Shown: piece after piece, positions 54,797 through 63,463 of the stretch
Position numbering within the stretch: the first letter of the stretch is position 1
Layout of the letters: every line of letters begins with the position of its first letter
From: an uncultured Nesterenkonia sp.
GTDB lineage: Bacteria > Actinomycetota > Actinomycetes > Actinomycetales > Micrococcaceae
Direction: 5' to 3'
NCBI GenBank assembly: GCA_947494195.1
Contig: CANLUC010000001.1
Coordinates: 620,001 to 684,000 of the forward strand
Length of the DNA stretch: 64,000 bases
Notes under the pieces: model-generated
Database searches by the model: none
The model's input: only the letters and a program-made list of their open reading frames with translations
What the model was told of the DNA's origin: nothing
Position numbers and translations under genes: made by a program

Positions 54797-55570
54797 CTAC
54801 CTGGGCTCGAGGCGGACCGCGCCGTCGAGCCTGATGGTCTCTCCATTGAGCATCGGATTGGCCAGGATCGCCATGACCAGCGCAGCGAAGTCCTCGGGCT
54901 CGCCCAGCCGCGCCGGGTGCAGCGCCTTGGAGCGCAGCGACTCCCGGGCCTTCTCCGGCAGCCCGTCGAGCATCGGAGTCTCAAAGAGACCTGGGGCGAT
55001 GGCGACCACTCGTATTCCATCGCCGGCGAGTTCGCGGGCCGCTGGAAGCGTCATGGAGGCGACGGCGCCCTTGGAGGCCGCGTAGGAGATCTGGCCGATC
55101 TGGCCCTCGAAGGCTGCCACGGAGGCGGTGTTGATCAGCACGCCACGGTCCCCGGCAGAAGGAGCGTTGCCTCGCATCGCTTCCGCCGCGTGAGACATCA
55201 GGCTGAGCGTGCCACCGACGTTGATCGAGAGCACCCTCATGAACTCGCTGTGCGAGAGTGGCCCGGTTCGCCCCACCAGCTTCCCCGGCGTGGCGACTCC
55301 GGCGCAGCTGACCGCCGCGCGCAGCGGGGCCCGCTCGGCTGCCGCGCTGACGGCACCGAGGAGCGTGTCTGGTTCGGTCACATCGCCGGGCCAGAAGACC
55401 GCGTTCTCGCCGAGGGCCGCCACGGCCTCGGCGCGAAGTGCACTGCCTGCGGCATCGGGGAGATCCACCACCACGACCTGAGCCCCTGCCTCGACAAGCG
55501 CCCGGGCGGTGGCGTGCCCCAGGCCCGAGGCGCCGCCGGTCACGACGGCGCTGGCACCCTCCAGATCCAT
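54797..55570 (-). CDS. SDR-family oxidoreductase (3-hydroxyacyl-CoA dehydrogenase type II-like)
   Basis: 257 residues. Rossmann loop TGGASGLGHATARAL, NAG-like segment replaced by VSCAGVATPGK, catalytic Tyr/Lys in YAASKGAVASM and the C-terminal PMLNGETIRLDGAVRLEPR typical of HSD17B10-like 3-hydroxyacyl-CoA dehydrogenases. It probably uses NAD(H). Its place next to aromatic catabolism may be incidental. Confidence 0.9.
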   Translation of the reverse strand: MDLEGASAVVTGGASGLGHATARALVEAGAQVVVVDLPDAAGSALRAEAVAALGENAVFWPGDVTEPDTLLGAVSAAAERAPLRAAVSCAGVATPGKLVGRTGPLSHSEFMRVLSINVGGTLSLMSHAAEAMRGNAPSAGDRGVLINTASVAAFEGQIGQISYAASKGAVASMTLPAARELAGDGIRVVAIAPGLFETPMLDGLPEKARESLRSKALHPARLGEPEDFAALVMAILANPMLNGETIRLDGAVRLEPR

Positions 55571-55589
55571 GCAGTCCTCCTGTTCGCGA

Positions 55590-56228
55590 TCAGCCCTCGT
55601 ACTCGGAGCCGATGATCAGCGTGACGTAGCTGACGTCGGGGTGTTCCTCGGGAGCGGCGGTGTCGAAGTTCTCCGCAAGGGACTCGGCCTGGGCGATCTC
55701 CGCTTCGCCGGCGCCGGCCGGGTAGACCACGGCGGGGGTGTCGGCGCGCTCTTCGAAGTTCCAGTTGCCCTCCCAGACCACGTTGTAATCCAGGCCCTCA
55801 AGCTCGGCCCCCATCGCCGTCGCTCCGCCGGAGATTCCCTGGTAGTTCGCGACCTGGACCGGGGTCTCGGTGTCAGTGGCTGGCTGCGGGCCCTCGGCCT
55901 CGCCGCCGTCCGCGGCACCTGCTCCATCGGCGGACCCTTCGGCGTCCTCACCCTCGGCACCCTCCTCCGCGGAGGCTGCTCCGGATTCGGTGACCGTCTC
56001 TTCGGGCTCACCAGTCTCGGACTCAGAGTCGGCGTTGGTGAGCATCGGCACGATGAAATAGGCGAACGCTCCCACCAGCAGGACGAAGCCAGCCAGCAGC
56101 GCGATCCAGCGGAAGCCGCTGCCGCCCGCGGCGCCCGTCCCGGCGGCGCCGGGGGACCGGTGCTTGCCGGCCTCCCCCGTCTGGTACGGCGGGACGTCGT
56201 CGAACTCATCGTGTGGGTGCTGACTCAT
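55590..56228 (-). CDS. LytR C-terminal domain protein, single TM
   Basis: 212 residues. A cytoplasmic N-terminus (about 1-40), one TM segment (about 41-62), an acidic Glu/Ala-rich linker (about 64-120) and a LytR_C domain (about 125-212; VQVANYQGISGGATAMG, AVVYPAGAGEAEIAQAESLA). The domain is linked to cell-wall assembly, and the gene often neighbours DUF3263 in actinobacteria. ATG 56228 has GAGGA upstream. Confidence 0.86.
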   Translation of the reverse strand: MSQHPHDEFDDVPPYQTGEAGKHRSPGAAGTGAAGGSGFRWIALLAGFVLLVGAFAYFIVPMLTNADSESETGEPEETVTESGAASAEEGAEGEDAEGSADGAGAADGGEAEGPQPATDTETPVQVANYQGISGGATAMGAELEGLDYNVVWEGNWNFEERADTPAVVYPAGAGEAEIAQAESLAENFDTAAPEEHPDVSYVTLIIGSEYEG

Positions 56229-56312
56229 AGATCCTGTCCTCAAGGTGCGGGTGCGGTGCTGGGTGTCGCCGACCGCAGCGGGTGACGGGCCAATTCAGGC
56301 TGGCGCTCATGA

Positions 56313-56546
56313 CTAGCGACGGGTGGCGCGAGCACGATGCCGAGCCTCCCTCTGGCGGCGCAGTCGCTTGACCAGCATCGGGTCATGGGCAAGGGCTGCC
56401 TCGGTATCGATCAGCCGGTTCAGCGCCTGATAGTACGCGACGGCAGACATCGCCAGCTGCTCGGTGATGGCCTCGTCCTTTGCGCCGGCGTACTTCCACC
56501 ACTGGCGCTCCAGCCCGAGTATCTTCTTCTCCTGCTCTGAAATCAT
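56313..56546 (-). CDS. DUF3263 domain protein
   Basis: 77 residues. The family core is EKKILGLERQWWKYAGAKDE followed by YYQALNRLID and a basic C-terminus, resembling a small DNA-binding or sigma-4-like helical domain. Function unknown. It precedes the LytR_C gene on the same strand and is divergent from ung. Confidence 0.9.
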   Translation of the reverse strand: MISEQEKKILGLERQWWKYAGAKDEAITEQLAMSAVAYYQALNRLIDTEAALAHDPMLVKRLRRQREARHRARATRR

Positions 56547-56647
56547 CTCCCCGTCATCCTACGGCGGGCCGTTGGGCATTCTTGGAATATCGGGGGATGG
56601 CGGTGCGACGGTGTGTTCAACCAGGTCAACTCTCTACAGTGGGGTGG

Positions 56648-57355
56648 ATGGAACTCTCCTCAGACCTGGTGGCCCCGCTGGAACCCGGATGGCAGCAGGC
56701 CCTCGCCGCCGAATCCGGCCGATTCGATGCCGTGCGGGATGAGCTGACGACCCGCAGGGCTTCCGGCGAGCACGTGCTCCCTCCGGCGGATCTGATCCTG
56801 CGCGCCTTCCGCCAGCCCTTCGCAGAGGTCAAGGTCGTCATCCTCGGCCAAGACCCCTACCCGACCCCCGGGCACGCCATCGGCATGTCCTTCGCCGTGG
56901 ACCCGCAGGTGCGTCCGCTGCCACGCAGCCTGGTCAACATCTTCACCGAGCTCGAGAACGACCTCGGCATTCCGCGCAGCCGCCACGGCGACCTCACAGC
57001 CTGGGCGCAGCAGGGAGTGCTGATGCTCAACCGCGTGCTCACCGTGACGGCGGGCGCGGCTGGTTCTCACCGCCGGATCGGCTGGGAGCAGATCACCGCC
57101 GCGGCCCTGCAGGCGCTGGTGGACCGCGGCACCCCGCTGGTCTCGATCCTCTGGGGTGCAGACGCCCGGACCATGGAACCGCTGCTCAACAGCGGAGCAC
57201 ATACGGCGGTCATCACCAGCCCGCACCCGTCGCCGCTCTCGGCACGGCGGGGATTCTTCGACTCCCGGCCGTTCTCACGCGCCAATGAGGCCCTCCAGCA
57301 GCTGGGCGCCGCCCCGGTGGACTGGCGGCTCGGCGCGGCGGAGCCTGCCGACTGA
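56648..57355 (+). CDS. ung: Uracil-DNA glycosylase, family 1
   Basis: 235 residues. Water-activating loop VVILGQDPYPTPGHAIGMSF, LMLNRVLTV, SILWGADA and the DNA-intercalation loop TSPHPSPLSARRGFFDSRPF. It removes uracil from DNA. ATG 56648 follows TACAGT (56635-56640) by 7 nt, so the transcript is probably leaderless. Confidence 0.97.
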   Translation: MELSSDLVAPLEPGWQQALAAESGRFDAVRDELTTRRASGEHVLPPADLILRAFRQPFAEVKVVILGQDPYPTPGHAIGMSFAVDPQVRPLPRSLVNIFTELENDLGIPRSRHGDLTAWAQQGVLMLNRVLTVTAGAAGSHRRIGWEQITAAALQALVDRGTPLVSILWGADARTMEPLLNSGAHTAVITSPHPSPLSARRGFFDSRPFSRANEALQQLGAAPVDWRLGAAEPAD

Positions 57356-57380
57356 AGGAGCTCGGACCTGCCTGCGGTGG

Positions 57381-57415
57381 ATCTGACGACGACGGGTCTG
57401 ACGACGACGTATCTG
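57381..57415 (+). repeat. Short 15-bp tandem repeat
   Basis: ATCTGACGACGACGG, then GTCTGACGACGACGT and a partial ATCTG fill the ung-thrE gap. No function evident. Confidence 0.4.
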
Positions 57416-57425
57416 CGGGCTCGGC

Positions 57426-59477
57426 TCAACGACGGCGCGTGCGCGCCCGCTCGTGAGACTGCAGCCCCGCGGTCAGCGGCCTCATCAAGACGTCGCCGAG
57501 CACGATCCCGGCGGCGATCGCCATGATGATGATCAGCGCGTTGAACAGCTCGGTGAGCCCGCCCATCATGGCGTCCGTGGTGGAGTCCATCGCGATGGCG
57601 TACATCCCGCGGAAGACCATCAGCCCGGGCAGCATGAACATCATCGCCGGCACGGCGACGACCAGCTGCGGGGAGCCCAGGCGCAGGGCGAGGATCCGCC
57701 CGAGGCCTCCGACCACCACTGCGCCGAAGACCGGCGTGATGCGCTCCCCCAGGCCGATCAGCTCCGCCGCATAGAACGCGGAGAAGCCCAGCGCCGAGAC
57801 CGCACCGATGGGCAGCAGCATCCGCCAGCTCGCCTGCTCCACGACCGCCGCGGCGATGGCCGCGAGGAAGACGAGTGCCACGAGGACCGTGGGGTGATAG
57901 ATGCGCGTCAGACCCACCGCCACCTCGATAGGTGGCGCGCCGAGCAGGTTCGCGATCACCACAGCCGCCATGATCCCCGAGGTCATCCCGGCAAACGCGA
58001 TCATCGAAGAGGTCAGGCGTCCCGCCGCGGTGATGGGGAATCCGTTGATCCCGTCCTGGATCGCGGAGACGATCCGTGCCGAGGGCAGCAGGATCATCAG
58101 CCCGCCGGCCACCACCATGGAGGGCCGGATCGGCATATCCATCGCGAAGGCCCCCATCGCGAACGAGGTCGCGACGAACCCTCCGGCGGCGAGACCGAAG
58201 TACTCCGGCACCCGCCACGTCGCGAGCTGCCGCACGGTCCACAGCACCAGGATCGTGGCGGCGAAGCCCATCGCTGCGTCGAGGATGGGAGCACCCAGGA
58301 AGGCCGCGAAGAAGCTGGCGAAGATCGCGCCGCAGATGGTGACCATCCAGCGCGGGTACGGTTTGGGCTCGCGGGTGATCTCCCGCAGGCGACCCTCGGC
58401 GTCCCCGCGGGTCAGGCGACCCGCAATGATGTCGGTGACCAGCTGGTGCACCGAGGCGAGCGCCCGGAAGTTGTTCGACCACGAGCGCACCACACGCACC
58501 CGGGAGTACGGAATCTTGCCCTCGGGGGCCCAGTTCAGGCTGATCGACTGGTTGGTGATGTCGGCGTCGGTGTTCTTCATGCCGAAGGCGGCGGTGACCG
58601 CGATGATGGAGGTCTCCACCTCCAGCGCGCCGGCGCCGAAGCGGAAGAGCGCCTCACCGAGGTCCAGCACGAAGGCGATCGTGGCGAGCTCGTCGGTCTC
58701 CACCTGCTGATCGGGCTGGTAGGGGTTCGCGTAGGGGGTGCCGGCGAGACGGTCGACGATCGGCACGAAGCCGGTCGCGGCGCGCTCGGCCTGCATGATT
58801 CGCCGCAGCACCTGCGGGGAGCGAGGCTTCCGATCGAAGACGCTGGGGTCGAAGTCGGCGCTCCGGGACGCCTCTCGACGTCCCTTCAGCCAGGAGGGTC
58901 GCAGCAGGGCGCCACGCTTCGGGGAATGGCTCATCGGCGACTGCCGCAGCGGCGCGCCGGGCGCACTGTGCGGCAGGCTGATCAGACCCGAGGCGGGCGA
59001 TTCCTGGGTCTGCTCCACGCGGTGCGCCCAGGAGGTCGTCGTCTCCTGCGGGCCGGTGGGAATCTGGGGACCGAGCGCATCGGTCTGCTGCCAGTCACCG
59101 GTGATCGGGAAGGCGTAGTGGTCCGTGACCTCGCTGGCGTCCTGCGGTGCCGTGTAGGACTGCTCGAAGCGCGGATCCGCGACATACTCGTGCCGGGCGG
59201 ATTCGTTCTCGTCCACGGCGGCGGATCGGGCGACCGCATCGGCGTCGTACTCCTCCCATTCCAGGGCCGCCTCTGCCTCGGCCGAGGCGTTCCAGGAGGA
59301 CGCGAAGGAGCTGCGCAGGGTCTGCACGAAACCGGTCGGGGTCTCGTCGAGGATCTCCTGGGTGGAGTGGACCACCGGAATATGGGTGACATCGGCGGTG
59401 GGCTCGTTGCGCACGGGGTCGATGGCCTCGGCGACGTACTCCCCGGTGGAGTGCCGTTCAGTGTCTTCCGATGCCAC
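57426..59477 (-). CDS. Threonine/serine exporter family protein (ThrE-like)
   Basis: 683 residues. A long acidic disordered N-terminus (about 1-210) is followed by the ThrE domain: LDLGEALFRFGAGALEVE, WSNNFRALASVHQLV, RGDAEGRL and about ten TM helices in two halves (about 385-670) including PIRPSMVVAGGLMILLPSAR. It exports Thr/Ser or similar amino acids by proton motive force. GTG 59477 with GAGGAGGG 5 nt upstream is preferred over the frame start at 59600, which runs through tRNA-Val antisense. Confidence 0.9.
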   Translation of the reverse strand: MASEDTERHSTGEYVAEAIDPVRNEPTADVTHIPVVHSTQEILDETPTGFVQTLRSSFASSWNASAEAEAALEWEEYDADAVARSAAVDENESARHEYVADPRFEQSYTAPQDASEVTDHYAFPITGDWQQTDALGPQIPTGPQETTTSWAHRVEQTQESPASGLISLPHSAPGAPLRQSPMSHSPKRGALLRPSWLKGRREASRSADFDPSVFDRKPRSPQVLRRIMQAERAATGFVPIVDRLAGTPYANPYQPDQQVETDELATIAFVLDLGEALFRFGAGALEVETSIIAVTAAFGMKNTDADITNQSISLNWAPEGKIPYSRVRVVRSWSNNFRALASVHQLVTDIIAGRLTRGDAEGRLREITREPKPYPRWMVTICGAIFASFFAAFLGAPILDAAMGFAATILVLWTVRQLATWRVPEYFGLAAGGFVATSFAMGAFAMDMPIRPSMVVAGGLMILLPSARIVSAIQDGINGFPITAAGRLTSSMIAFAGMTSGIMAAVVIANLLGAPPIEVAVGLTRIYHPTVLVALVFLAAIAAAVVEQASWRMLLPIGAVSALGFSAFYAAELIGLGERITPVFGAVVVGGLGRILALRLGSPQLVVAVPAMMFMLPGLMVFRGMYAIAMDSTTDAMMGGLTELFNALIIIMAIAAGIVLGDVLMRPLTAGLQSHERARTRRR

Positions 59478-59576
59478 GAACCCTCCTCGCAAGCAACATA
59501 ACCACGAAAGGACCCTGGCAGAAGCCGGGGCCTTGAGGTGTGTGAGTGATGGTGCCTGGAGTACAGGCGAAGAAAG

Positions 59577-59650
59577 TGGATCTGAATGGACTCGAACCAT
59601 CGACCTCTCGCGTGTGAGGCGAGCGCTCTAACCAACTGAGCTACAGATCC
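59577..59650 (-). tRNA. tRNA-Val(CAC)
   Basis: 74-nt cloverleaf without encoded CCA: acceptor GGATCTG/CAGATCC, D arm GCTC/GAGC, anticodon arm CTCGC-CTCACAC-GCGAG (anticodon CAC), T arm with TTCGAGT. Its opposite strand reads as the tRNA-like ORF end seen in naive gene calls. Confidence 0.95.
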
Positions 59651-59690
59651 TGAGGCACCCGCGCGCGGAAAACCGCGTTCAAGTGCCTCA
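59651..59690 (-). terminator. Terminator of the NAD(P)-binding protein gene
   Basis: TGAGGCAC/GTGCCTCA outer stem (8 bp) with an inner CGCGG-AAAA-CCGCG stem, between the gene ending at 59713 and the tRNA-Val 5' end. Confidence 0.55.
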
Positions 59691-59712
59691 AAAGGTTACC
59701 ACCGGTTAAGTC

Positions 59713-60411
59713 TCAGGACGAAACCGAGGTCAGCGCCTCCGAGATGGGGGTTTCACCGTCCAGGAAGTTCACCGTCTCGCGCACGGCCGAGCCGCTGGCC
59801 AGCGCTTCGGCGATGACCTGTGCGACATTCTCCCGAGAGGTGTCCACGGAGGCACCCTCTTCGGACATGACCTCCCCGGCCTTCGCAGGCTCCAGCACCT
59901 TGATCTTTCCGCTGCCTGCTTCCAGGGTCAGCGCGCCGGGGCCGAGGATCGTGTAGTCCAGGCTGCTGGCACGCAGGTGGTTGTCGGCCTGGTGTTTGGC
60001 CAGCGCGTAGGGGTAGAAGGAGCTCGTCGGGTCCACAGAGTCGATGTCGGTCTGGCTGCGTGCATACGAGACCATCACGTACCGGGAGACGCCGGCCTGA
60101 ACGGCCGCGTCCATGCTGCGCACGGCTGCTTCCTGGTCCACGGCCTTGGTGCGGGCAGGGTTGCCGCCACCGGCTCCGGCGGCGAACACGACGGCATGGG
60201 CGCCGGCGAAGGCCTCGGCCATCTCGCTGGTCTCGGCCGACTCGATGTCGAGGACCCGCGGCGTGGCTCCAGCCTCGGTGACATCGGCAGACTGATCCGG
60301 GTCACGAATGAGTGAGTCCACGGTGAAGCCGGCGGCAACGAGCTTGGGGGCGGCCAGCAGGGCGATCTTGCCGTGACCGCCGATGATGACGACGCGCTGT
60401 GATTCAGCCAT
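59713..60411 (-). CDS. NAD(P)-binding protein, atypical SDR (YwnB/HSCARG-like)
   Basis: 232 residues. Dinucleotide loop VVIIGGHGKIALLAAPKL, AHAVVFAAGAGGG, MVSYARSQTD and the active-site-like YPYALAKHQADNHL. NAD(P)H-binding atypical SDR (NmrA-like), often reductases or sensors; substrate unknown. ATG 60411 with AAGGAGAAC upstream is chosen over 60492. Divergent from azlC. Confidence 0.88.
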   Translation of the reverse strand: MAESQRVVIIGGHGKIALLAAPKLVAAGFTVDSLIRDPDQSADVTEAGATPRVLDIESAETSEMAEAFAGAHAVVFAAGAGGGNPARTKAVDQEAAVRSMDAAVQAGVSRYVMVSYARSQTDIDSVDPTSSFYPYALAKHQADNHLRASSLDYTILGPGALTLEAGSGKIKVLEPAKAGEVMSEEGASVDTSRENVAQVIAEALASGSAVRETVNFLDGETPISEALTSVSS

Positions 60412-60531
60412 GAGGTTCTCCTTCGGTGTCAGGGTGACCTGATCCAATCGGGTCCGCAGGGTGTTGGTGCTCCCGTGCGGTTCTCCCCTCACAACACTTC
60501 AGCGTGCCCACTATTCCTTAGACTTGCACGC

Positions 60532-61242
60532 GTGCCAGTCCCACCTGTCCCAGTCAGCGCTGATCCGCGCACATCCCTGCGACGCTCTCCGGCGTTGCGC
60601 ATGGGACTGTCCATCGCCGCAGCGATCTCGCTCTACGGCGTCTCCTTCGGCGCGCTGTCGACGGCCGCCGGGATGTCCCTGTGGCAGACGGTGGCGCTCT
60701 CCGCGCTGCTGTTCAGCGGCGCGTCGCAGTTCGCATTCATCGGCATTCTCGCCTCCGGCGGCACCGGGGCGGCAGCCCTTGGAGCCTCCACTCTGCTCAG
60801 CGGGCGCAATACCATCTACGCGGTACAGATGAAGGCGCTGCTGAACCCACAGGGGTTCAAGCGACTGGCCGCTGCGCAGATCACGATCGATGAATCAGCC
60901 GCCGTGGCCATGTCGGCGGAGGACCCGGTGGAGCAGCGGCGAGGGTTCTGGGGCGCCGGGATCGCCTGCTACCTGTTCTGGAATCTGGCCACCGTGCTCG
61001 GAGCACTGCTGGGAGACGTGATCGCTGATCCGGAGGCGCTGGGGCTCGACGGCGCCGTGGTGGCGGCCTTCCTGGGACTGCTCTGGCCGCGACTGAAGTC
61101 TCTGGACTCCTGGGCACTCGCCGTGCTGGCCGCGCTGGTCACCACGCTGACCATGCCGCTGCTGGCCCCCGGGCTTCCGGTGCTCGCGGCCGCCGTCGTC
61201 GCGGTGATCTGGGGACTGACATCGAAGGGGCGCCGAACATGA
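60532..61242 (+). CDS. azlC: AzlC-family branched-chain amino acid permease subunit
   Basis: 236 residues, about five or more TM helices; FSGASQFAFIGILASGG and SGRNTIYAVQMKALL are the AzlC hallmarks. Works with AzlD to export branched-chain amino acids. GTG 60532 is 7 nt after TAGACT (60519-60524); the frame to 60475 lacks conserved sequence. It overlaps azlD by 4 bp (ATGA). Confidence 0.92.
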   Translation: MPVPPVPVSADPRTSLRRSPALRMGLSIAAAISLYGVSFGALSTAAGMSLWQTVALSALLFSGASQFAFIGILASGGTGAAALGASTLLSGRNTIYAVQMKALLNPQGFKRLAAAQITIDESAAVAMSAEDPVEQRRGFWGAGIACYLFWNLATVLGALLGDVIADPEALGLDGAVVAAFLGLLWPRLKSLDSWALAVLAALVTTLTMPLLAPGLPVLAAAVVAVIWGLTSKGRRT

Positions 61243-61544
61243 GTCTGTGGCTATGGGTGCTGGCAGCCTGCGCCGCGGTGTACGCGACGAAGCTGCTGGG
61301 CTATCTGGTTCCGGAAGGCTGGCTGAGACATCCTGCGGTGGGCCGGGTCTCAGCGATGCTGACCATCGGTCTGCTCGCGGCCCTGGTGGCCATGAACACC
61401 TTCTCCGCGGATCAGACGGTGGTGATCGATGCTCGGCTCGGCGCGCTGGCCGCGGCCGCAGTGGCCCTGCTGCTGCGCGCTCCGTTCATCGTGGTGGTGC
61501 TGGTCGGCGCTGCGACGGCGGCAGGGATTCGCGCGCTGGGCTGA
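61239..61544 (+). CDS. azlD: AzlD-family transporter subunit
   Basis: 101 residues with three or four TM helices; YATKLLGYLVPEGWLRHP and LAALVAMNTF match AzlD. Partner of AzlC, translationally coupled. Confidence 0.93.
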   Translation: MSLWLWVLAACAAVYATKLLGYLVPEGWLRHPAVGRVSAMLTIGLLAALVAMNTFSADQTVVIDARLGALAAAAVALLLRAPFIVVVLVGAATAAGIRALG

Positions 61545-61561
61545 CGCGCAGCGGTGAACGA

Positions 61562-61607
61562 CTCGAGCCCCGCACCGTCTGGGAAAGCAGACCATGCGGG
61601 GCTCGAG
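61562..61607. terminator. Bidirectional terminator between azlD and the MFS gene
   Basis: CTCGAGCCCCGCA and TGCGGGGCTCGAG (13 bp) with an inner GTCTG/CAGAC stem. Confidence 0.82.
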
Positions 61608-61641
61608 AGGCGCCGGCGGCGAGTGCGCGACCGGCAGACGT

Positions 61642-63264
61642 TCAGGACTGTTTGCTGGACCCTGCCTGGGTCTGCGCCCGGTTCTCGACGTCGGTGTCCT
61701 TCAGCTCCGCCGCGCTCAGCTCCGCGTCGCCGGCAGCTGCCTCGTCGGACGCCTCTGATTCGTTCGCCTCGGGCGGAGTGGCGCGCAGGGTGGCACCCAG
61801 GATGAGGGTGCCGACGCTGAGCACGGCGGCGAGCCGGAACGCCACTCGGAAGCCCTCCACGGCGGCAGCGTCGGGATCCATCCCGGAGTTCACCGCAGCG
61901 GCGGTGCCCAGACCGACGGCGGCCACGAGAGCGGCCGTGCCGATGGCGGCTGCGAGCTGCTGCAGCGTGTTCAGCGCGGCGGTCCCGTGTGAGTACAACG
62001 CCTTCGGCAGCGGGTTCAGCGCAGTGGTGAACGCGGGGGTGAACAGCAGGGCCAGTCCGCTGGAGAGGAAGAGGTGCAGGCCCAGGACCATCGGCACCGG
62101 GCTGGTGGGCGAGAGCAGGCTCATGCCCAGAAGCGCCACGATCAGGATCGAGGCTCCCGGGATGACCAGCGGCTTCGGGCCCACGCGGTCATAGAGGCGC
62201 CCCACGATCGGCGCCATGAGCGCCATCAGCAGCCCGCCGGGCAGCATGATCAGGCCGGTCTGCAGGGTGTCCAGACCGCGGACGGTCTGCAGGAACAGCG
62301 GCAGCAGGATGAGCGCTCCGAAGAGCGCGATCATCATGAGCAGCATCATGCCCAGCGCGCGGGTGTACATGGTGAAGGCGAAGGGCTTCAGGTTCAGCAG
62401 CGCCGAGTCGGACTTCTGCAGCTTGACCTGCAGCAGAGCGAACGCGGTCAGGCAGATGACGCCGACGATGAGCACTGCGACGGCCACCGGATCCACGCCG
62501 GGAGCGGCGTCCGCGGAGACCTCCTGGGTGCCGTGTCCGCCGCCGATCTGGCTGATGCCGTAGACCACGCCGCCGAAGCCGGGGACTGCCAGCAGCAGCG
62601 ATGGGATGGAGAGGCCCTTGCCCTTGGTGCCCGCGTCCTTGTTCAGCCGGGGGCGGCCCAGGAGCAGGGCGATGACCGCGATGGGCAGGATCATCAGGAA
62701 CAGCCAGCGCCATTCGGCGATGTGCAGGATCAGCCCGGAGAGCGCCGGACCCGTGGCGGGGGCCACCGAGATGACGATGGAGATGTTGCCCATGACGACG
62801 CCGCGCCGATGCAGCGGCACCAGTGTCAGCACCGTGGTCATCATCAGCGGCAGCATGATCGCGGTGCCGCTGGCCTGGACCACACGTCCTGCGAGCAGGA
62901 CCTCGAACCCGGGCGCGGCGGCCGCAAGCGCGGTGCCGAGGATGAACAGGCTCATGGCGACCGTGAAGACCCCGCGGAGGCTGTAACGCTGCATCAGGAA
63001 GCCGGTGATCGGAATCACGGTGGCCAGGGTGAGCATGAAGGCGGTGGTCAGCCACTGGATCGTGGGCTCTGAGACCTGGAACTCCTCCATGAGGGGCTGC
63101 AGCGCGACGTTCATCAGGGTCTCGTTGAGGATCATCACGAAGGTGGAGACCAGCAGCGCGCCGATGGTGAGCTTGTCGCTGGCCGGGAGCCGGCCGTCGT
63201 CGCTCGGCGGTGCCGCGCGCGGAGCCGATTTCTGCGGCGCGGCGCTATTCGGTGAAGCTGTCAC
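61642..63264 (-). CDS. MFS transporter, DHA2 (14-TM) drug-efflux family
   Basis: 540 residues. Fourteen TM helices; motif A-like QRYSLRGVFTVAM and GRLYDRVGPKPLV, motif C-like block SVAPATGPALSGLIL. Resembles EmrB/QacA-type proton-coupled multidrug exporters. GTG 63264 with GGAGG 4 nt upstream is chosen; the ATG at 63282 overlaps that Shine-Dalgarno. Confidence 0.92.
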   Translation of the reverse strand: MTASPNSAAPQKSAPRAAPPSDDGRLPASDKLTIGALLVSTFVMILNETLMNVALQPLMEEFQVSEPTIQWLTTAFMLTLATVIPITGFLMQRYSLRGVFTVAMSLFILGTALAAAAPGFEVLLAGRVVQASGTAIMLPLMMTTVLTLVPLHRRGVVMGNISIVISVAPATGPALSGLILHIAEWRWLFLMILPIAVIALLLGRPRLNKDAGTKGKGLSIPSLLLAVPGFGGVVYGISQIGGGHGTQEVSADAAPGVDPVAVAVLIVGVICLTAFALLQVKLQKSDSALLNLKPFAFTMYTRALGMMLLMMIALFGALILLPLFLQTVRGLDTLQTGLIMLPGGLLMALMAPIVGRLYDRVGPKPLVIPGASILIVALLGMSLLSPTSPVPMVLGLHLFLSSGLALLFTPAFTTALNPLPKALYSHGTAALNTLQQLAAAIGTAALVAAVGLGTAAAVNSGMDPDAAAVEGFRVAFRLAAVLSVGTLILGATLRATPPEANESEASDEAAAGDAELSAAELKDTDVENRAQTQAGSSKQS

Positions 63265-63287
63265 TGATCCTCCATAGAACACTAAAG

Positions 63288-63331
63288 AACCCCAGAATGG
63301 GGCACCACTGAGGTGACACCACTCTGGGGTT
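63288..63331 (-). terminator. Terminator of tRNA-Thr
   Basis: AACCCCAGA and TCTGGGGTT arms (9 bp) around an inner CACC/GGTG pairing, just past the tRNA 3' end. Confidence 0.65.
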
Positions 63332-63337
63332 TGTGAG

Positions 63338-63410
63338 AGCCCCCTGCCGGGTTCGAACCGACGACCTGCTGTTTACAAGACAGCTGCTCTACCAGCTGAG
63401 CTAAGGAGGC
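63338..63410 (-). tRNA. tRNA-Thr(TGT)
   Basis: 73 nt, no encoded CCA: acceptor GCCTCCT/AGGGGGC, D arm GCTC/GAGC, anticodon arm GCTGT-CTTGTAA-ACAGC (anticodon TGT), T arm GTCGG-TTCGAAC-CCGGC. Confidence 0.95.
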
Positions 63411-63463
63411 AAGGCACCGCGCAGGGCGCGGGGCCAGTCACCGATGGTATCAGTTCGTGAACG

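Noticed and set aside
57453-59501. 682-codon plus-strand open frame
   Set aside because: Antisense to the ThrE-type exporter; composition is Arg/His/Asp-rich without domains.
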